From: a virus
Direction: 5' to 3' (one strand)
Virus record (IMG/VR): IMGVR_UViG_3300028392_000036
Location: 62,001 to 126,000 of that record
Length of the DNA: 64,000 nucleotides
In this document: piece after piece, positions 1 through 8,366 of the stretch
How the letters are laid out: each line of letters starts with the position of its first letter
Numbering within the stretch: the first letter of the stretch is position 1
Program-made: the position numbers and the translations under genes
Notes under the pieces: model-generated
Databases searched by the model: none
What the model saw: only the letters and a program-made list of their open reading frames with translations
What the model was told of the DNA's origin: nothing

Positions 1-1
1 C

Positions 2-304
2 AAACGCACCACTGGGTTTCGTTGGGGCACAGTGTATTGTGAAAGCGATGAACGTCCTGATATTGATTTAGCGAATCCAGACGGTCTTGAAGTATTTGCT
101 ACTGATTATGACTTTGAACTTGATAACTTGGATGATGGACATTACTGCGATGTTGAATATCCAGACGACATGAGCGAGGAAGAACAAGAACGCATGGATG
201 AACTATGGGATGAAGATTCCTACGGTGCCTGGGAAGAAGAGGGTTGGTCAAATGATGATACAGAAACTTGGTTCAATGGCCCACTAGATTTAGAACAACA
301 GTAA
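2..304 (+). CDS. Acidic hypothetical protein, 5' end outside window
   Basis: The reading frame is open from base 2 without a stop, so the gene probably starts before the window; a GTG at 32 is the only start-like codon near the edge. The visible 100 residues are strongly acidic, with runs of Asp and Glu (DDMSEEEQERMDEL) and several Trp. I do not recognise a family. The TAA stop at 302-304 lies just before a strong promoter, so this gene closes an upstream transcription unit. Confidence 0.6.
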   Translation, partial: KRTTGFRWGTVYCESDERPDIDLANPDGLEVFATDYDFELDNLDDGHYCDVEYPDDMSEEEQERMDELWDEDSYGAWEEEGWSNDDTETWFNGPLDLEQQ

Positions 305-305
305 G

Positions 306-335
306 TTGACAACGCCACTACTTTCCTTGTATAAT
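306..335 (+). promoter_or_regulatory. Sigma70-like promoter
   Basis: TTGACA (306-311), 18-bp spacer, TATAAT (330-335). Both hexamers match the sigma70 consensus. Transcription should start near 342, giving a leader of about 190 nt before the gene at 535. Confidence 0.8.
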
Positions 336-341
336 GTACGT

Positions 342-534
342 GTGCATGAGCAAGGAGATTGGTGGCGATCTAATGGTGTGAGCGGGGTGATTGAACGCCC
401 GGGCCCGACACAACCGTGGCAGGTAGATATAATGCCCACAAGGTTGAGACACTGTCCAAGATCCGGCAACGGATCAAAACCGGCTGATACCCGGTGTATG
501 CTCAAGTTGGAAATCACAGTGAAAGGAAGTTTAA
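342..534 (+). ncRNA. Structured 5' leader or small RNA
   Basis: A region of about 190 nt between a consensus promoter and the next start codon, with no convincing gene. It holds a perfect 6-bp stem with a GCAA tetraloop (460-465/470-475), a 5-bp stem 479-483/491-495, a 4-bp pairing 416-419/436-439 and a GC-rich palindrome (397-407). Tandem hairpins, one with a GNRA loop, suggest a folded RNA: a cis-regulatory leader or a stand-alone phage RNA. It matches no tRNA or riboswitch I know. A ribosome binding site (AAAGGAAG, 522-529) follows. Confidence 0.45.
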
Positions 535-852
535 ATGTCTGTTAAAATAGAAGCCTCTGATTCCACGCTTCCGTCCCTTGACTCTCTTAAAACAACGGCT
601 TTGCCCATGCACAAATTATATTTCGAATTGTCTAGTGTGGACACATGGTATACTATCATGCGAGAAGCACGAGCACAGTTTGGCAAGAACTGGCGTAGTC
701 AGGCACACGTCAAACGGCGACTAGAACATGCCGCACTTTGGCGACTAAACGACCAAGCAGAACGTGTATGGTTTGAAGTGCCAGATCCTAAGTTTGGAAC
801 CTGGATAGCAATTAAACATGCTGTTAGACAGGTTGAACCCACCGGTAAATAA
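535..852 (+). CDS. Hypothetical protein (105 aa)
   Basis: Start ATG follows AAAGGAAG at good spacing. The product is basic in its middle (GKNWRSQAHVKRRLEH) and has no signal peptide or membrane segment. I do not recognise the family. It is the first gene of a unit reading into the membrane protein at 859 and clpX. Confidence 0.7.
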   Translation: MSVKIEASDSTLPSLDSLKTTALPMHKLYFELSSVDTWYTIMREARAQFGKNWRSQAHVKRRLEHAALWRLNDQAERVWFEVPDPKFGTWIAIKHAVRQVEPTGK

Positions 853-858
853 TACTCT

Positions 859-2415
859 ATGATATTTGGTTTTAGCATCCTGGCCACAGCAATCTTACTC
901 AGTTGCGTGGCCGCTTATTATTCTGTAGCAGGCTTAACAGCCATCTTCAGTGCGGCAACCATACCAGTTATCATCATGGGTGGCAGTCTAGAACTAGGCA
1001 AAATTGTGGCCACTGTATGGTTGCACAATAATTGGAAACGTGCTGGAATCTTGTTCAAAGCATATCTAGTGCCTGCGGTAGCGTTCCTAATGCTGTTGAC
1101 ATCAATGGGCATTTTTGGCTATCTCTCCAAGGCCCATTCAGATCAAAGCCTAGTGTCAGGTGATGCAGTAGCAAAGGTAGCAATCTACGATGAAAAGATC
1201 AAGATATCTCGTGACAATATTGAAGCCGACCGCCGGGCACTTAAACAGATGGATGAGGCTGTGGACCAAGTTATGGGCCGATCAGCAGATGAAAAAGGTG
1301 CCGACAAAGCAGTTGCAATACGAAGAGGCCAGCAACGAGAACGGTCTAGGATACTTGCTGACATCGAAGCCGAACAGAAAAAGATTACTGGTCTTAATGA
1401 AGAACGGGCGCCATTAGCGGCCGAGTTCCGCAAGGTTGAGTCAGAAGTAGGACCAATCAAGTACATTGCGGCCTTGGTGTATGGCGACAATCCTGACTCA
1501 AATGTACTAGAACGTGCTGTACGACTTGTGATCATCATGATTGTGCTGGTGTTTGACCCGCTAGCCCTTACCTTAATTCTAGCCGCCAACAAACAATTTC
1601 AATGGGCAAGAGAAGGCACCGGAGGCTTTGTACACGACGAGCCCAAGTACGATCCCGACAATGGTCCATTAACTGAGGACCAAATAGAACAAATAAAAGT
1701 GTCAGTGCCAGAACCACCCGATGATCCTATACCTTGCTACAAATGTGGTACACCATTGGTTGACGCTCCGGGCATTGGCCTGTTCTGCCCCAACAAGGAA
1801 TGTGATGTTATAGACAATGTCAACGGTGAAGAACCTGTTAAGTTTGCACCAATTGAAATTGAATACAAGTTTGTAGACGAACACCACGAATCTGATTATG
1901 CTCCAGCCCTTCACGTGTACGATGATGAACGACTGGTATCAAAGTTTGACAAGATACAGGCGATTGAGCCACCAGACGATGAACTTGACGATGATGACGA
2001 TGACGAAATCAAGATTGCTATTAAAAAATGGAAGACTGCCAACCCTGATGATACCATAAAGAATCAACGCTACAAGTTTATGCGTGGAGAAATATCCGAA
2101 TTGCCTTGGATGGGACTTGTGGCTGATAACACAGGCGGTAGAGAAAGCCGCAGTGGTTTTGGTATTAGTTTCCCCGAAACTCCCAACAAAGGTGATACCT
2201 TTGTACGAGTAGACGTTATGCCTAGTGCGGTTTACAAGTACAACGGAACAAACTGGATGGCTGTTGACAAAAACCTAAGCGACAGTTATACTTACGACTC
2301 AGCTTATATAGAACACCTGATAGATAAAATAAGTACTGGTGAATATGATCCGGACTTGTTGAGTGATAGTGAACGTCAACAAGTAGCAAATTACTTACAA
2401 ACAAAACAATCCTAA
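859..2415 (+). CDS. Large membrane protein with coiled coil and zinc ribbon
   Basis: 518 residues. Hydrophobic segments lie at about 3-25, 27-42, 70-90 and 217-243. A charged, coiled-coil-prone stretch (about 105-200) separates the third and fourth. A four-cysteine zinc ribbon (CYKCG and FCPNKEC) starts near residue 293, then an Asp-rich stretch (about 370). The C-terminal part (near VYKYNGTNWMAV) resembles a motif common at the ends of phage tail or fibre proteins. The first part resembles a membrane protein seen in marine phages, but I cannot name a function. Its stop overlaps the clpX start by one base, suggesting translational coupling. Confidence 0.75.
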   Translation: MIFGFSILATAILLSCVAAYYSVAGLTAIFSAATIPVIIMGGSLELGKIVATVWLHNNWKRAGILFKAYLVPAVAFLMLLTSMGIFGYLSKAHSDQSLVSGDAVAKVAIYDEKIKISRDNIEADRRALKQMDEAVDQVMGRSADEKGADKAVAIRRGQQRERSRILADIEAEQKKITGLNEERAPLAAEFRKVESEVGPIKYIAALVYGDNPDSNVLERAVRLVIIMIVLVFDPLALTLILAANKQFQWAREGTGGFVHDEPKYDPDNGPLTEDQIEQIKVSVPEPPDDPIPCYKCGTPLVDAPGIGLFCPNKECDVIDNVNGEEPVKFAPIEIEYKFVDEHHESDYAPALHVYDDERLVSKFDKIQAIEPPDDELDDDDDDEIKIAIKKWKTANPDDTIKNQRYKFMRGEISELPWMGLVADNTGGRESRSGFGISFPETPNKGDTFVRVDVMPSAVYKYNGTNWMAVDKNLSDSYTYDSAYIEHLIDKISTGEYDPDLLSDSERQQVANYLQTKQS

Positions 2416-3629
2416 TGAAATCTAACGAATCAATCAACACTTGTAGTTTTTGCGGTAAACACAAAGATGCGGTGGCCAAACTCATAGTGGGCGAACAAGT
2501 TGCAATCTGCAACGAATGCGTAGAGCTCTGTGAGACCTTGCTTCACGATGAAAACATAATCAAACCCACAGAGGCCGTAGATCTTGACCCAGAGTTGATT
2601 AAAGAGCATTTGGATCAATATGTGATTGGTCAGGACCGAGCCAAGCAGGTGCTAAGTGTAGCAGTGGTCAATCACTACAAACGTATTACTAATCCCAGCC
2701 CTGAAGTAGAAGTCGAGAAGTGTAATATTCTCATGCTTGGTCCAACAGGCTCGGGCAAAACATTGTTGGCCAAGACTGTGGCACGTTATCTAGATGTGCC
2801 ATTTGTTATTGCAGATGCTACCAGCTTGACCGAAGCCGGTTATGTGGGTGATGACGTAGAAAGTTTAATTTCTAGATTATTTGCGGCCGCAGGCGGCGAC
2901 ATTGCTAAAACCCAACGTGGTATTGTGTTCATTGACGAAATTGATAAAATTAGCCGTCGTAGCGAGAGTGCCAGTATCACCCGAGATGTATCCGGAGAAG
3001 GCGTCCAACAGGCCTTGCTTAAATTGGTAGAAGGTACCAAGTGCAGAGTCACTCCCACAGGAAGTCGCAAGCATCCTTCAGGGGACATGATTGAGATCGA
3101 TACCACCAACATCTTGTTTATTGCAGGCGGTGCGTTTGTTGGCTTGGACAATGTGGTTAAAAATCGTGTACAGGGAACCAGTATTGGTTTTGGTGCTAAA
3201 ATTAAAAATGACGCCATAACACATTTGGATCAAACTACCCCTGAAGATTTGATCAAGTTTGGTATGATTCCAGAGTTTGTGGGACGTTTTCCTAGTTGGG
3301 TAGCACTTAGCGAACTTAACAAAGAAGATTTAATCCGTATTTTGCTAGATGTCAAACACAGTTATATAGAACAGTATAATTGGTTGTTTGGGCAGGACAA
3401 AGTAGAACTAGAATTCTCATCCGACGCCTTGGAAATGATTGCAGATCGCACTATTCTAAACAAAACTGGCGCCCGAGGTTTGCATAGCGAACTAGAACGT
3501 GTGCTATTACCCCATATGTTCTATTTGGCCCGTTATCGTAGAGAAGGTATTAACCACGTGTTTATTGACGCAGATCAGGTAAATACTCCTACAGAATTAA
3601 AGGAAGCCAATGCAAAAGCTCAGGGGTAG
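2415..3629 (+). CDS. clpX: ATP-dependent Clp protease ATPase subunit ClpX
   Basis: Full-length ClpX (404 aa; bacterial ClpX is about 420). The N-terminal zinc-binding domain has Cys10, Cys13, Cys32 and Cys35. Walker A is GPTGSGKT (109-116), Walker B is IVFIDEID, and the sensor-2 region ([11 protein letters not shown]) is intact. The IGF tripeptide (about 257-259) that docks ClpX onto ClpP is kept, so it should work with a protease partner, either the phage ClpP at 25815 or host ClpP. In bacteria ClpX unfolds substrates and feeds them to ClpP. It overlaps the gene before it by 1 nt and the bS21 gene after it by 20 nt. Confidence 0.96.
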   Translation: MKSNESINTCSFCGKHKDAVAKLIVGEQVAICNECVELCETLLHDENIIKPTEAVDLDPELIKEHLDQYVIGQDRAKQVLSVAVVNHYKRITNPSPEVEVEKCNILMLGPTGSGKTLLAKTVARYLDVPFVIADATSLTEAGYVGDDVESLISRLFAAAGGDIAKTQRGIVFIDEIDKISRRSESASITRDVSGEGVQQALLKLVEGTKCRVTPTGSRKHPSGDMIEIDTTNILFIAGGAFVGLDNVVKNRVQGTSIGFGAKIKNDAITHLDQTTPEDLIKFGMIPEFVGRFPSWVALSELNKEDLIRILLDVKHSYIEQYNWLFGQDKVELEFSSDALEMIADRTILNKTGARGLHSELERVLLPHMFYLARYRREGINHVFIDADQVNTPTELKEANAKAQG

Positions 3630-3834
3630 ATCAGTACTGGTTCAAGACGGCAATGTAGACAAAGCTCTACGCAAGTTCAAAAAGAAGATCCAAGAAACAG
3701 GACTGCTGAACGAACTCCGTGACCGTGAATTCTATACCAAACCCACCACAGCTCGCAAACTCAAGGCATCGGCCGCACGTAATCGTTGGCGCAAGAAACT
3801 CAACGAACAGGCTTTGCCAAAGAAACTTTACTAG
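3610..3834 (+). CDS. rpsU: Ribosomal protein bS21 homologue
   Basis: 74 residues with the bS21 signature: [14 protein letters not shown], then [12 protein letters not shown], then a Lys/Arg-rich tail ending LPKKLY. The tail resembles betaproteobacterial S21 more than the enterobacterial RRTRLY end. bS21 sits on the 30S platform near the anti-Shine-Dalgarno region and is exchangeable, so a viral copy can join host ribosomes and may favour phage mRNAs. Phage bS21 genes have been reported from aquatic large phages. The ATG overlaps the end of clpX by 20 nt, so it is probably translated from the same mRNA. Confidence 0.93.
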   Translation: MQKLRGRSVLVQDGNVDKALRKFKKKIQETGLLNELRDREFYTKPTTARKLKASAARNRWRKKLNEQALPKKLY

Positions 3835-3855
3835 ACTAATTCTTTCGTGTATAAT
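3827..3855 (+). promoter_or_regulatory. Promoter of hsp20
   Basis: TTTACT (3827-3832), 17-bp spacer, TATAAT (3850-3855). The -35 is inside the end of the bS21 gene. The expected start is near 3862, giving a 63-nt leader. Confidence 0.7.
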
Positions 3856-3861
3856 AAATAA

Positions 3862-3924
3862 CAATGTAGTGCCGATGGTCGGGCTACACAACAAGTCATC
3901 TTGCTTATATAAAGGAGAAAACAA
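3862..3924 (+). promoter_or_regulatory. hsp20 leader with ROSE-like RNA thermometer hairpin
   Basis: The leader folds into a 5' hairpin (TGTAG 3865-3869 with CTACA 3884-3888; inner stem CCGA/TCGG, 3872-3882) and a 3' hairpin in which TTGCT (3901-3905) faces the Shine-Dalgarno AGGAG (3913-3917). That pairing (U-G, U-A, G-G mismatch, C-G, U-A) is the hallmark of ROSE thermometers, which repress translation of small heat-shock genes at low temperature. The stem is short, so this is a candidate only. Confidence 0.5.
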
Positions 3925-4377
3925 ATGACAAAAACTCTCACCCTTCGTTCTTTCGATATTCCCGCACTTCACAAATTTGGTATCGGTTTCGATAACATGT
4001 TTGATGATCTCATGCGTGTGAGTACTCAGCAGTCTACTTCAAACTACCCACCCTACAACATTGTGCAAATCAATGAAGATGAGTACATGATCAGTCTTGC
4101 TGTGGCCGGCTTTGGGCTTGATAATCTTTCAGTTACCAAGGACAAAAAGTTCTTGATCATTGAAGGCAAAGAGTATCACCCTGACAGTGAAAAGATTGAG
4201 CCAAACTACTTGCACAAAGGTATCAGCAACAGAGATTTCCGCAGAGAATTCCAACTTGCAGATCACGTGGAAATCAGTAATGCACACCTTGAACTTGGTA
4301 TCTTGAGCGTTCACTTAAAGCGTGAAGTGCCAGAAGACGCCAAACCAAAGACTATTGCTATCACCTACACAGTGTAA
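3925..4377 (+). CDS. Small heat-shock protein, Hsp20/IbpA type
   Basis: 150 residues with an alpha-crystallin domain: NIVQINEDEYMISLAVAGFG, then ITKDKKFLIIEGKE-like strands, then FRREFQLADHVEI, then LELGILSVHLKREVPE. The N-terminus (FDIPALHKFGIGFDNMFDDL) resembles IbpA. Small heat-shock proteins hold unfolding proteins in a refoldable state. A clear AAAGGAG precedes the ATG by 7 nt. Phage Hsp20 homologues are known from cyanophages. It sits between bS21 and ClpS in a protein-quality cluster with its own promoter and a possible thermosensor. Confidence 0.93.
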   Translation: MTKTLTLRSFDIPALHKFGIGFDNMFDDLMRVSTQQSTSNYPPYNIVQINEDEYMISLAVAGFGLDNLSVTKDKKFLIIEGKEYHPDSEKIEPNYLHKGISNRDFRREFQLADHVEISNAHLELGILSVHLKREVPEDAKPKTIAITYTV

Positions 4378-4383
4378 TATAAT
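4355..4383 (+). promoter_or_regulatory. Promoter of clpS
   Basis: TTGCTA (4355-4360), 17-bp spacer, TATAAT (4378-4383), overlapping the end of hsp20. The following leader has a GC-rich hairpin, GGGGC (4397-4401) with GCCCC (4407-4411), before AAGGAA and the clpS start. Confidence 0.65.
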
Positions 4384-4433
4384 AGTAAATACAGTGGGGG
4401 CGTGGTGCCCCTGCTGAACAACAAGGAACTGAA

Positions 4434-4745
4434 ATGGCGCAAAGCGATACAAGAACACGAATTAAACCTGCCGAAGACTTTAAAGAACCACCAATGTACC
4501 GTGTTGTATATCTTAATGATAATCAAACAACATACGAATTTGTGGTCGAAACGCTGATAGAGTATTTTGACTATACCGCAGACACAGCACACACTATCAC
4601 GACAGATATTCATGATGCTGGATCAGCCTGTGTGGCAGTATTACCTTATGAAATTGCCGAACAAAAAGGCATTGAAATAACCATGCAAGCCCGAGCTCAA
4701 AACTATCCATTGCAAATCAGAGTCGAGCCCGAAGGCGCAGTTTAA
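4434..4745 (+). CDS. clpS: ClpS-like N-degron adaptor
   Basis: 103 residues matching ClpS: PPMYRVVYLNDNQTTYEFVV, a helical stretch with DIHDAGSACVAVLPYEIAE, and a C-terminal strand NYPLQIRVEP. The LND...EFV and histidine motif positions correspond to the pocket that binds N-degron residues. In bacteria ClpS delivers N-degron proteins to ClpA rather than ClpX. No ClpA is in this window, so the protein may redirect host ClpAP or work with a partner elsewhere. Its end overlaps tail to tail by 4 nt with the minus-strand gene at 4742. Confidence 0.9.
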   Translation: MAQSDTRTRIKPAEDFKEPPMYRVVYLNDNQTTYEFVVETLIEYFDYTADTAHTITTDIHDAGSACVAVLPYEIAEQKGIEITMQARAQNYPLQIRVEPEGAV

Positions 4746-5533
4746 AATTCTATAACAATTCGTTGGGGATAATATACAGATCGAGAATACGGTGTATCTC
4801 CCCTGCCTCGACAGTTATTTACAAAGCGTATTCCTGATCTAGTTTGGTCTATTGAGCCGTGATAGTGACCAAAGCACCAGGTGTGTAGTTTGTTTTCGAT
4901 GTCGGCTGCCATGGCCTGCATCATGACTCTGTTGCCCATAACGTTAAATCTCATGGTACCGTCCAGTTCAATGTCGTGTGCAATTAGCGCAGGATCGGGC
5001 ACAGTATGAGTAATCATTACAATCTTTTTAACATCTTTATGAGTTTGCAATTTGGCCACACTAGAGATCATATAAGTGGCATCGGTGTTGCTCATTCGAG
5101 CAATACCTTTGGTAGCACTCTCGCTTAGGTGATATTTTTCTCTACACCATTGTGCAGCCTGTTCGGGATCAATCCCAAGGTCAAAGTCAAATCCCCACCA
5201 GCCGTTGGTACCCAAAATAGCCACACCGTCCACAATGACCACGTTGTCTTGGAGGTAAACAACATTGGGAATACGACGCAGGCGTTGAGCAAGATCGGTA
5301 TAACTGTATCCTAAATCCTCCAATTGTCCAAAGTGTTCATCGTTGCCGTCGATGTAAAACACCGCTTGGTAACACTTGCCCAGATGTTTAAGGGTTTGAA
5401 CCACAAGATCTCGATCACGGCAGATATCTCCTGCTACCACGCATACAGGACTGGTGGCCTGGTATCCCCAGTCAAACTCCCCTGCCCAGGTTTCGAGATG
5501 TAAATCAGAAATTAAATCAAATGCTAAACTCAT
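4742..5533 (-). CDS. Calcineurin-like metallophosphoesterase
   Basis: 263 residues with the metallophosphoesterase blocks in order: ISDLHLE (Asp-x-His), VAGDIC, DGNDEHF (a variant of GNHE), MITHTVP and GHYHG. These are the metal-binding motifs of the calcineurin-like fold, which hydrolyses phosphodiesters or monoesters. The substrate cannot be read from sequence. A second member of the fold is at 38738 and a third, plcP-like, at 13567. No signal peptide, so cytoplasmic. Confidence 0.85.
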   Translation of the reverse strand: MSLAFDLISDLHLETWAGEFDWGYQATSPVCVVAGDICRDRDLVVQTLKHLGKCYQAVFYIDGNDEHFGQLEDLGYSYTDLAQRLRRIPNVVYLQDNVVIVDGVAILGTNGWWGFDFDLGIDPEQAAQWCREKYHLSESATKGIARMSNTDATYMISSVAKLQTHKDVKKIVMITHTVPDPALIAHDIELDGTMRFNVMGNRVMMQAMAADIENKLHTWCFGHYHGSIDQTRSGIRFVNNCRGRGDTPYSRSVYYPQRIVIEF

Positions 5534-5557
5534 GATACATATTTAAAAGGAAATGCA

Positions 5558-5914
5558 ATGAACATAATATTTGGCGACTCTCTCAATCTCATACCTGATC
5601 AATATACCGTTCTAGAATTAGATACGTTTCGTTCTACAGGACAAGTTGAAACAAAAACAGCATATTGTCTAGTCGAAAAAGTGGCAGTAGACGAATTTGT
5701 TACTATGGAGTCTTACAAACAGATTCATGCTGATGTTATCAAGTACTATAAACAGCGTCACTGGAATTATTGTGAACAAGCAATACAAGGACTTATGGGA
5801 AGATGGGGCGGAGAATTAGATAGTTTTTACACAGACTTACTTGGGCGTGTGGCTAGTTATAAATTAAAAGAACCCCCTGATGATTGGGACGGTGTAAGAA
5901 TTAAAATTGATTAA
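5558..5914 (+). CDS. Hypothetical protein (118 aa)
   Basis: ATG preceded by AAAGGAA. It begins MNIIFGDSLNLIPDQYTVLE and ends with EPPDDWDGVRIKID. It resembles a small conserved protein of marine phages, but I cannot assign a function. It is divergent from the phosphoesterase and overlaps the end of the minus-strand gene at 5901 by 14 nt. Confidence 0.7.
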   Translation: MNIIFGDSLNLIPDQYTVLELDTFRSTGQVETKTAYCLVEKVAVDEFVTMESYKQIHADVIKYYKQRHWNYCEQAIQGLMGRWGGELDSFYTDLLGRVASYKLKEPPDDWDGVRIKID

Positions 5915-7127
5915 TTATTAGTGTATGTCGCTGGGTCAACTGTTCCATTGCTAATTTAAAATTTTCTCGGTATTCATTGATGATCGAACTTTGCCATTCA
6001 GTTGAAAAAAACAATTCTTGATTGTAGCGAGCAATCTCTCGCAGGTCAGCATAGAGTTTTTGTTTTTCTGTTGAGCCTAAACTAGCAATGCGTTGCAATT
6101 CAGTAACCACTGCACATAATCGGTCTGCAGGATCTAGGATTGTGTCATATGTCTCGATTATGATCGGATCAAATGTTTTAAATCCATACTGACGAAGGTA
6201 CTCAAGACTACCCATAGTAGATACCAATATAAACGGATGTCCGCAGGCGATAGGTCTTAGTATTTTTTCAGTCAATTGCAGTCGATCGTCATCAAATAAT
6301 GTTTCTAAAACAACTTCTAGTTCGGTACTCTGGTAGTCAATTGAGTTGTAATTTGCACTGGCTGAACTAGGGGTATCATTGTAAAAAAAGTATTTCTCAA
6401 GATCTTGACGTTGTATCTGTAAAGCAGGATTTTGAAATCGATGTTGTCGATAGTCGCCCGAATCATCACTATTAAACCCCATGATACAATGCTCAGACAA
6501 TTGATTGTCCACTAGTAATTCAGCAAATTTCAAACGATATTCCCTGGTGCCGCTCCAGGCACGATTGTATATCAAAAAGTCTTTTTTTGGTGCACGATTT
6601 TTTAACAAACAATCGTGTTCGGCATATCTAAACCAATCTCTTGCAATTATAGCATGGCACCACCAGTACACTCCAATAAAGTCTATATTTTCGTATCTTT
6701 GTAAATTTCGTGAACGTTGCTCAGAGTGTACCAATAGTACCGGTATTTTCCACAAGTCATCGCGCATCTCTACTACTTTAATGTTTAACTCTGGCATTTG
6801 TAACATTAACAAACTTTTGTACATCTCTATTAGGTATTCATCGGATAAGCCAACACGATTCTGTTGAACCAATTGATCAACAAACTCAACAGTTGAATAC
6901 AAGTCAAAATTTAACGGCTCTTGATCGTGCATAAACACGTATTTTTTATTCACGACATCTTTGACTGGAGTTGTCCAGTTTTCTAATTGCACACGAGCAG
7001 AAGGCACTAGTTTTCTAAGATCTGTGATTTTTTTTGACCCATGTGGGAAAAACCGATAAATTATTAGATCATCACGACTTGCAATGTCTTGCAAAAAATT
7101 GTATAATCTATCTAAAGGAACACTCAT
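5901..7127 (-). CDS. Glycosyltransferase-like protein of large phages
   Basis: 408 residues from the ATG at 7127 (start chosen there since an upstream extension to 7199 would run deep into the divergent dehydrogenase gene). The C-terminal third has a block KILRPIACGHPFILVSTMGS followed by a GFKTFD motif, which resembles the nucleotide-sugar-binding half of fucosyltransferase-like GT-B enzymes. Middle motifs include FMHDQEPLNFD and VLVHSEQRS. Function is inferred only weakly. It sits next to a UDP-sugar dehydrogenase, consistent with sugar chemistry. Confidence 0.65.
   Translation of the reverse strand: MSVPLDRLYNFLQDIASRDDLIIYRFFPHGSKKITDLRKLVPSARVQLENWTTPVKDVVNKKYVFMHDQEPLNFDLYSTVEFVDQLVQQNRVGLSDEYLIEMYKSLLMLQMPELNIKVVEMRDDLWKIPVLLVHSEQRSRNLQRYENIDFIGVYWWCHAIIARDWFRYAEHDCLLKNRAPKKDFLIYNRAWSGTREYRLKFAELLVDNQLSEHCIMGFNSDDSGDYRQHRFQNPALQIQRQDLEKYFFYNDTPSSASANYNSIDYQSTELEVVLETLFDDDRLQLTEKILRPIACGHPFILVSTMGSLEYLRQYGFKTFDPIIIETYDTILDPADRLCAVVTELQRIASLGSTEKQKLYADLREIARYNQELFFSTEWQSSIINEYRENFKLAMEQLTQRHTLIINQF
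7079..7107 (+). promoter_or_regulatory. Promoter of nucleotide-sugar dehydrogenase
   Basis: TTGCAA (7079-7084), 17-bp spacer, TATAAT (7102-7107), located inside the start of the divergent minus gene. It leaves a short leader with AAAGGAA before the ATG at 7128. Confidence 0.7.
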
Positions 7128-8366
7128 ATGAAAAAAATTGGATTTATTGGTATCGGCAAACTGGGACTTGATTGTGCCGAAGTTATGGCAGAGAAGCATG
7201 AAGTCAGAGGCTACGATATTTACCCACGAGTCAGCGACTCAGTAAAAGTTTGCGATATTGACGAATTGGTCAATGAAAGCGAATGGATTTTTATTGCAGT
7301 ACCCACCCCACACGCAGAAGGCTACGATGGCTCAGTGCCAAGCTCGCATATGGAACCTCGAGACTTTGGCCACGATGCTGTGATTGATGCCATTAACAAA
7401 GTTAATCAACATGCCAAGAGTCCTAAAAAGGTTGTGTTAATCTCTACAGTGCTTCCTGGTACCACACGTACCAAGTTTGTTCCTCTACTAGACAAGCAAC
7501 ATCAGTTTTTGTACAATCCTTACCTGATCGCCATGGGCTCAGTCAAGTGGGATATGGCCAATCCTGAAATGGTTATTATTGGTACAGAAGACGGTGAGCT
7601 CACAGGTATTGCAGGCGAATTGATTGAATTGTACAAAACAATAATGAACAACGATCCACGATATGAAATTGGCACCTGGGACGAATGTGAAGCTATCAAG
7701 ATTTTCTACAACACATACATCAGTGCCAAAGTTGGTATTGTTAATATGATCCAAGATTTTGCCATGAAGATTGGCAATATCAATGTTGATGTTGTTACCA
7801 ATGCATTGGCTCGCTCAACAATGAGATTGCAAGGTCCCAAGTATATGACAGCAGGTATGGGCGATGCTGGCGCTTGCCACCCGCGTGACAATATTGCACT
7901 GCGTTGGTTGGCAGAACGCTATGAAATAGGCTATGATTTGTTTGACACAATTATGCATGCTCGTGAAATCCAAGCTAAAAACTTGGCCCTGTTCCTTGTA
8001 GAACAAGCCAAACAAAATGGTATGAGTGTTGTGATTCACGGCAAAGCATACAAACCTGATGTAGAATACTGTATTGGTTCATACAGCACCTTGGTAGGAC
8101 ACTATGTTAAAGAAGCAGGATTTGGTGTAAGGTATATTGACCCAATAGCAGATGATTCTACTGAAGTTGTTTCGGAAATAGTTGGGCCAGCAGTCATACT
8201 ATGGGCACACAATCGCAAAATCACTTACGAATACACAGGCGAACAAAAAGATACTCAGGCCTATTGTGAAATCCCAAAAGGTAGTATTATCGTTGATCCA
8301 TGGCGCAAACTTCCACAGATTGAGAATTTGACTGTGGTACATTATGGCAACACCAGAAATTCTTAA
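7128..8366 (+). CDS. UDP-glucose/GDP-mannose dehydrogenase family protein
   Basis: 412 residues. An N-terminal Rossmann motif (IGFIGIGKLG) binds NAD. The catalytic cysteine lies in DAGACHPRDN, matching the GGSCFPKD block of the family. A C-terminal UDP-binding domain follows (VVIHGKAYKPDVEY, then VILWAHN). Such enzymes oxidise a nucleotide sugar twice to the uronic acid, a precursor of capsule or glycolipid. The ATG abuts the divergent gene's ATG (7127/7128) and has a good AAAGGAA site. UDP-glucuronate could also be a donor for the glycosyltransferase at 14312, which is my inference. Confidence 0.88.
   Translation: MKKIGFIGIGKLGLDCAEVMAEKHEVRGYDIYPRVSDSVKVCDIDELVNESEWIFIAVPTPHAEGYDGSVPSSHMEPRDFGHDAVIDAINKVNQHAKSPKKVVLISTVLPGTTRTKFVPLLDKQHQFLYNPYLIAMGSVKWDMANPEMVIIGTEDGELTGIAGELIELYKTIMNNDPRYEIGTWDECEAIKIFYNTYISAKVGIVNMIQDFAMKIGNINVDVVTNALARSTMRLQGPKYMTAGMGDAGACHPRDNIALRWLAERYEIGYDLFDTIMHAREIQAKNLALFLVEQAKQNGMSVVIHGKAYKPDVEYCIGSYSTLVGHYVKEAGFGVRYIDPIADDSTEVVSEIVGPAVILWAHNRKITYEYTGEQKDTQAYCEIPKGSIIVDPWRKLPQIENLTVVHYGNTRNS

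Noticed and set aside
484-500. Hammerhead-like CTGATA next to the stem at 479-495
   Set aside because: The core needs CUGAUGA and a later GAAA in proper order; these are not present.
306-545. A 79-codon frame on the plus strand starting at TTG
   Set aside because: It begins within the -35 of a consensus promoter and covers the structured leader and the start of the next gene; no ribosome site.
1185-1592. 135-codon minus-strand frame
   Set aside because: Antisense to the coiled-coil part of the membrane protein gene, Ser/Arg-rich as expected from a shadow.
4378-4433. Terminator-like hairpin (GGGGC/GCCCC) after hsp20
   Set aside because: It lies downstream of a good -10 and has no T-run, so it belongs to the clpS leader.
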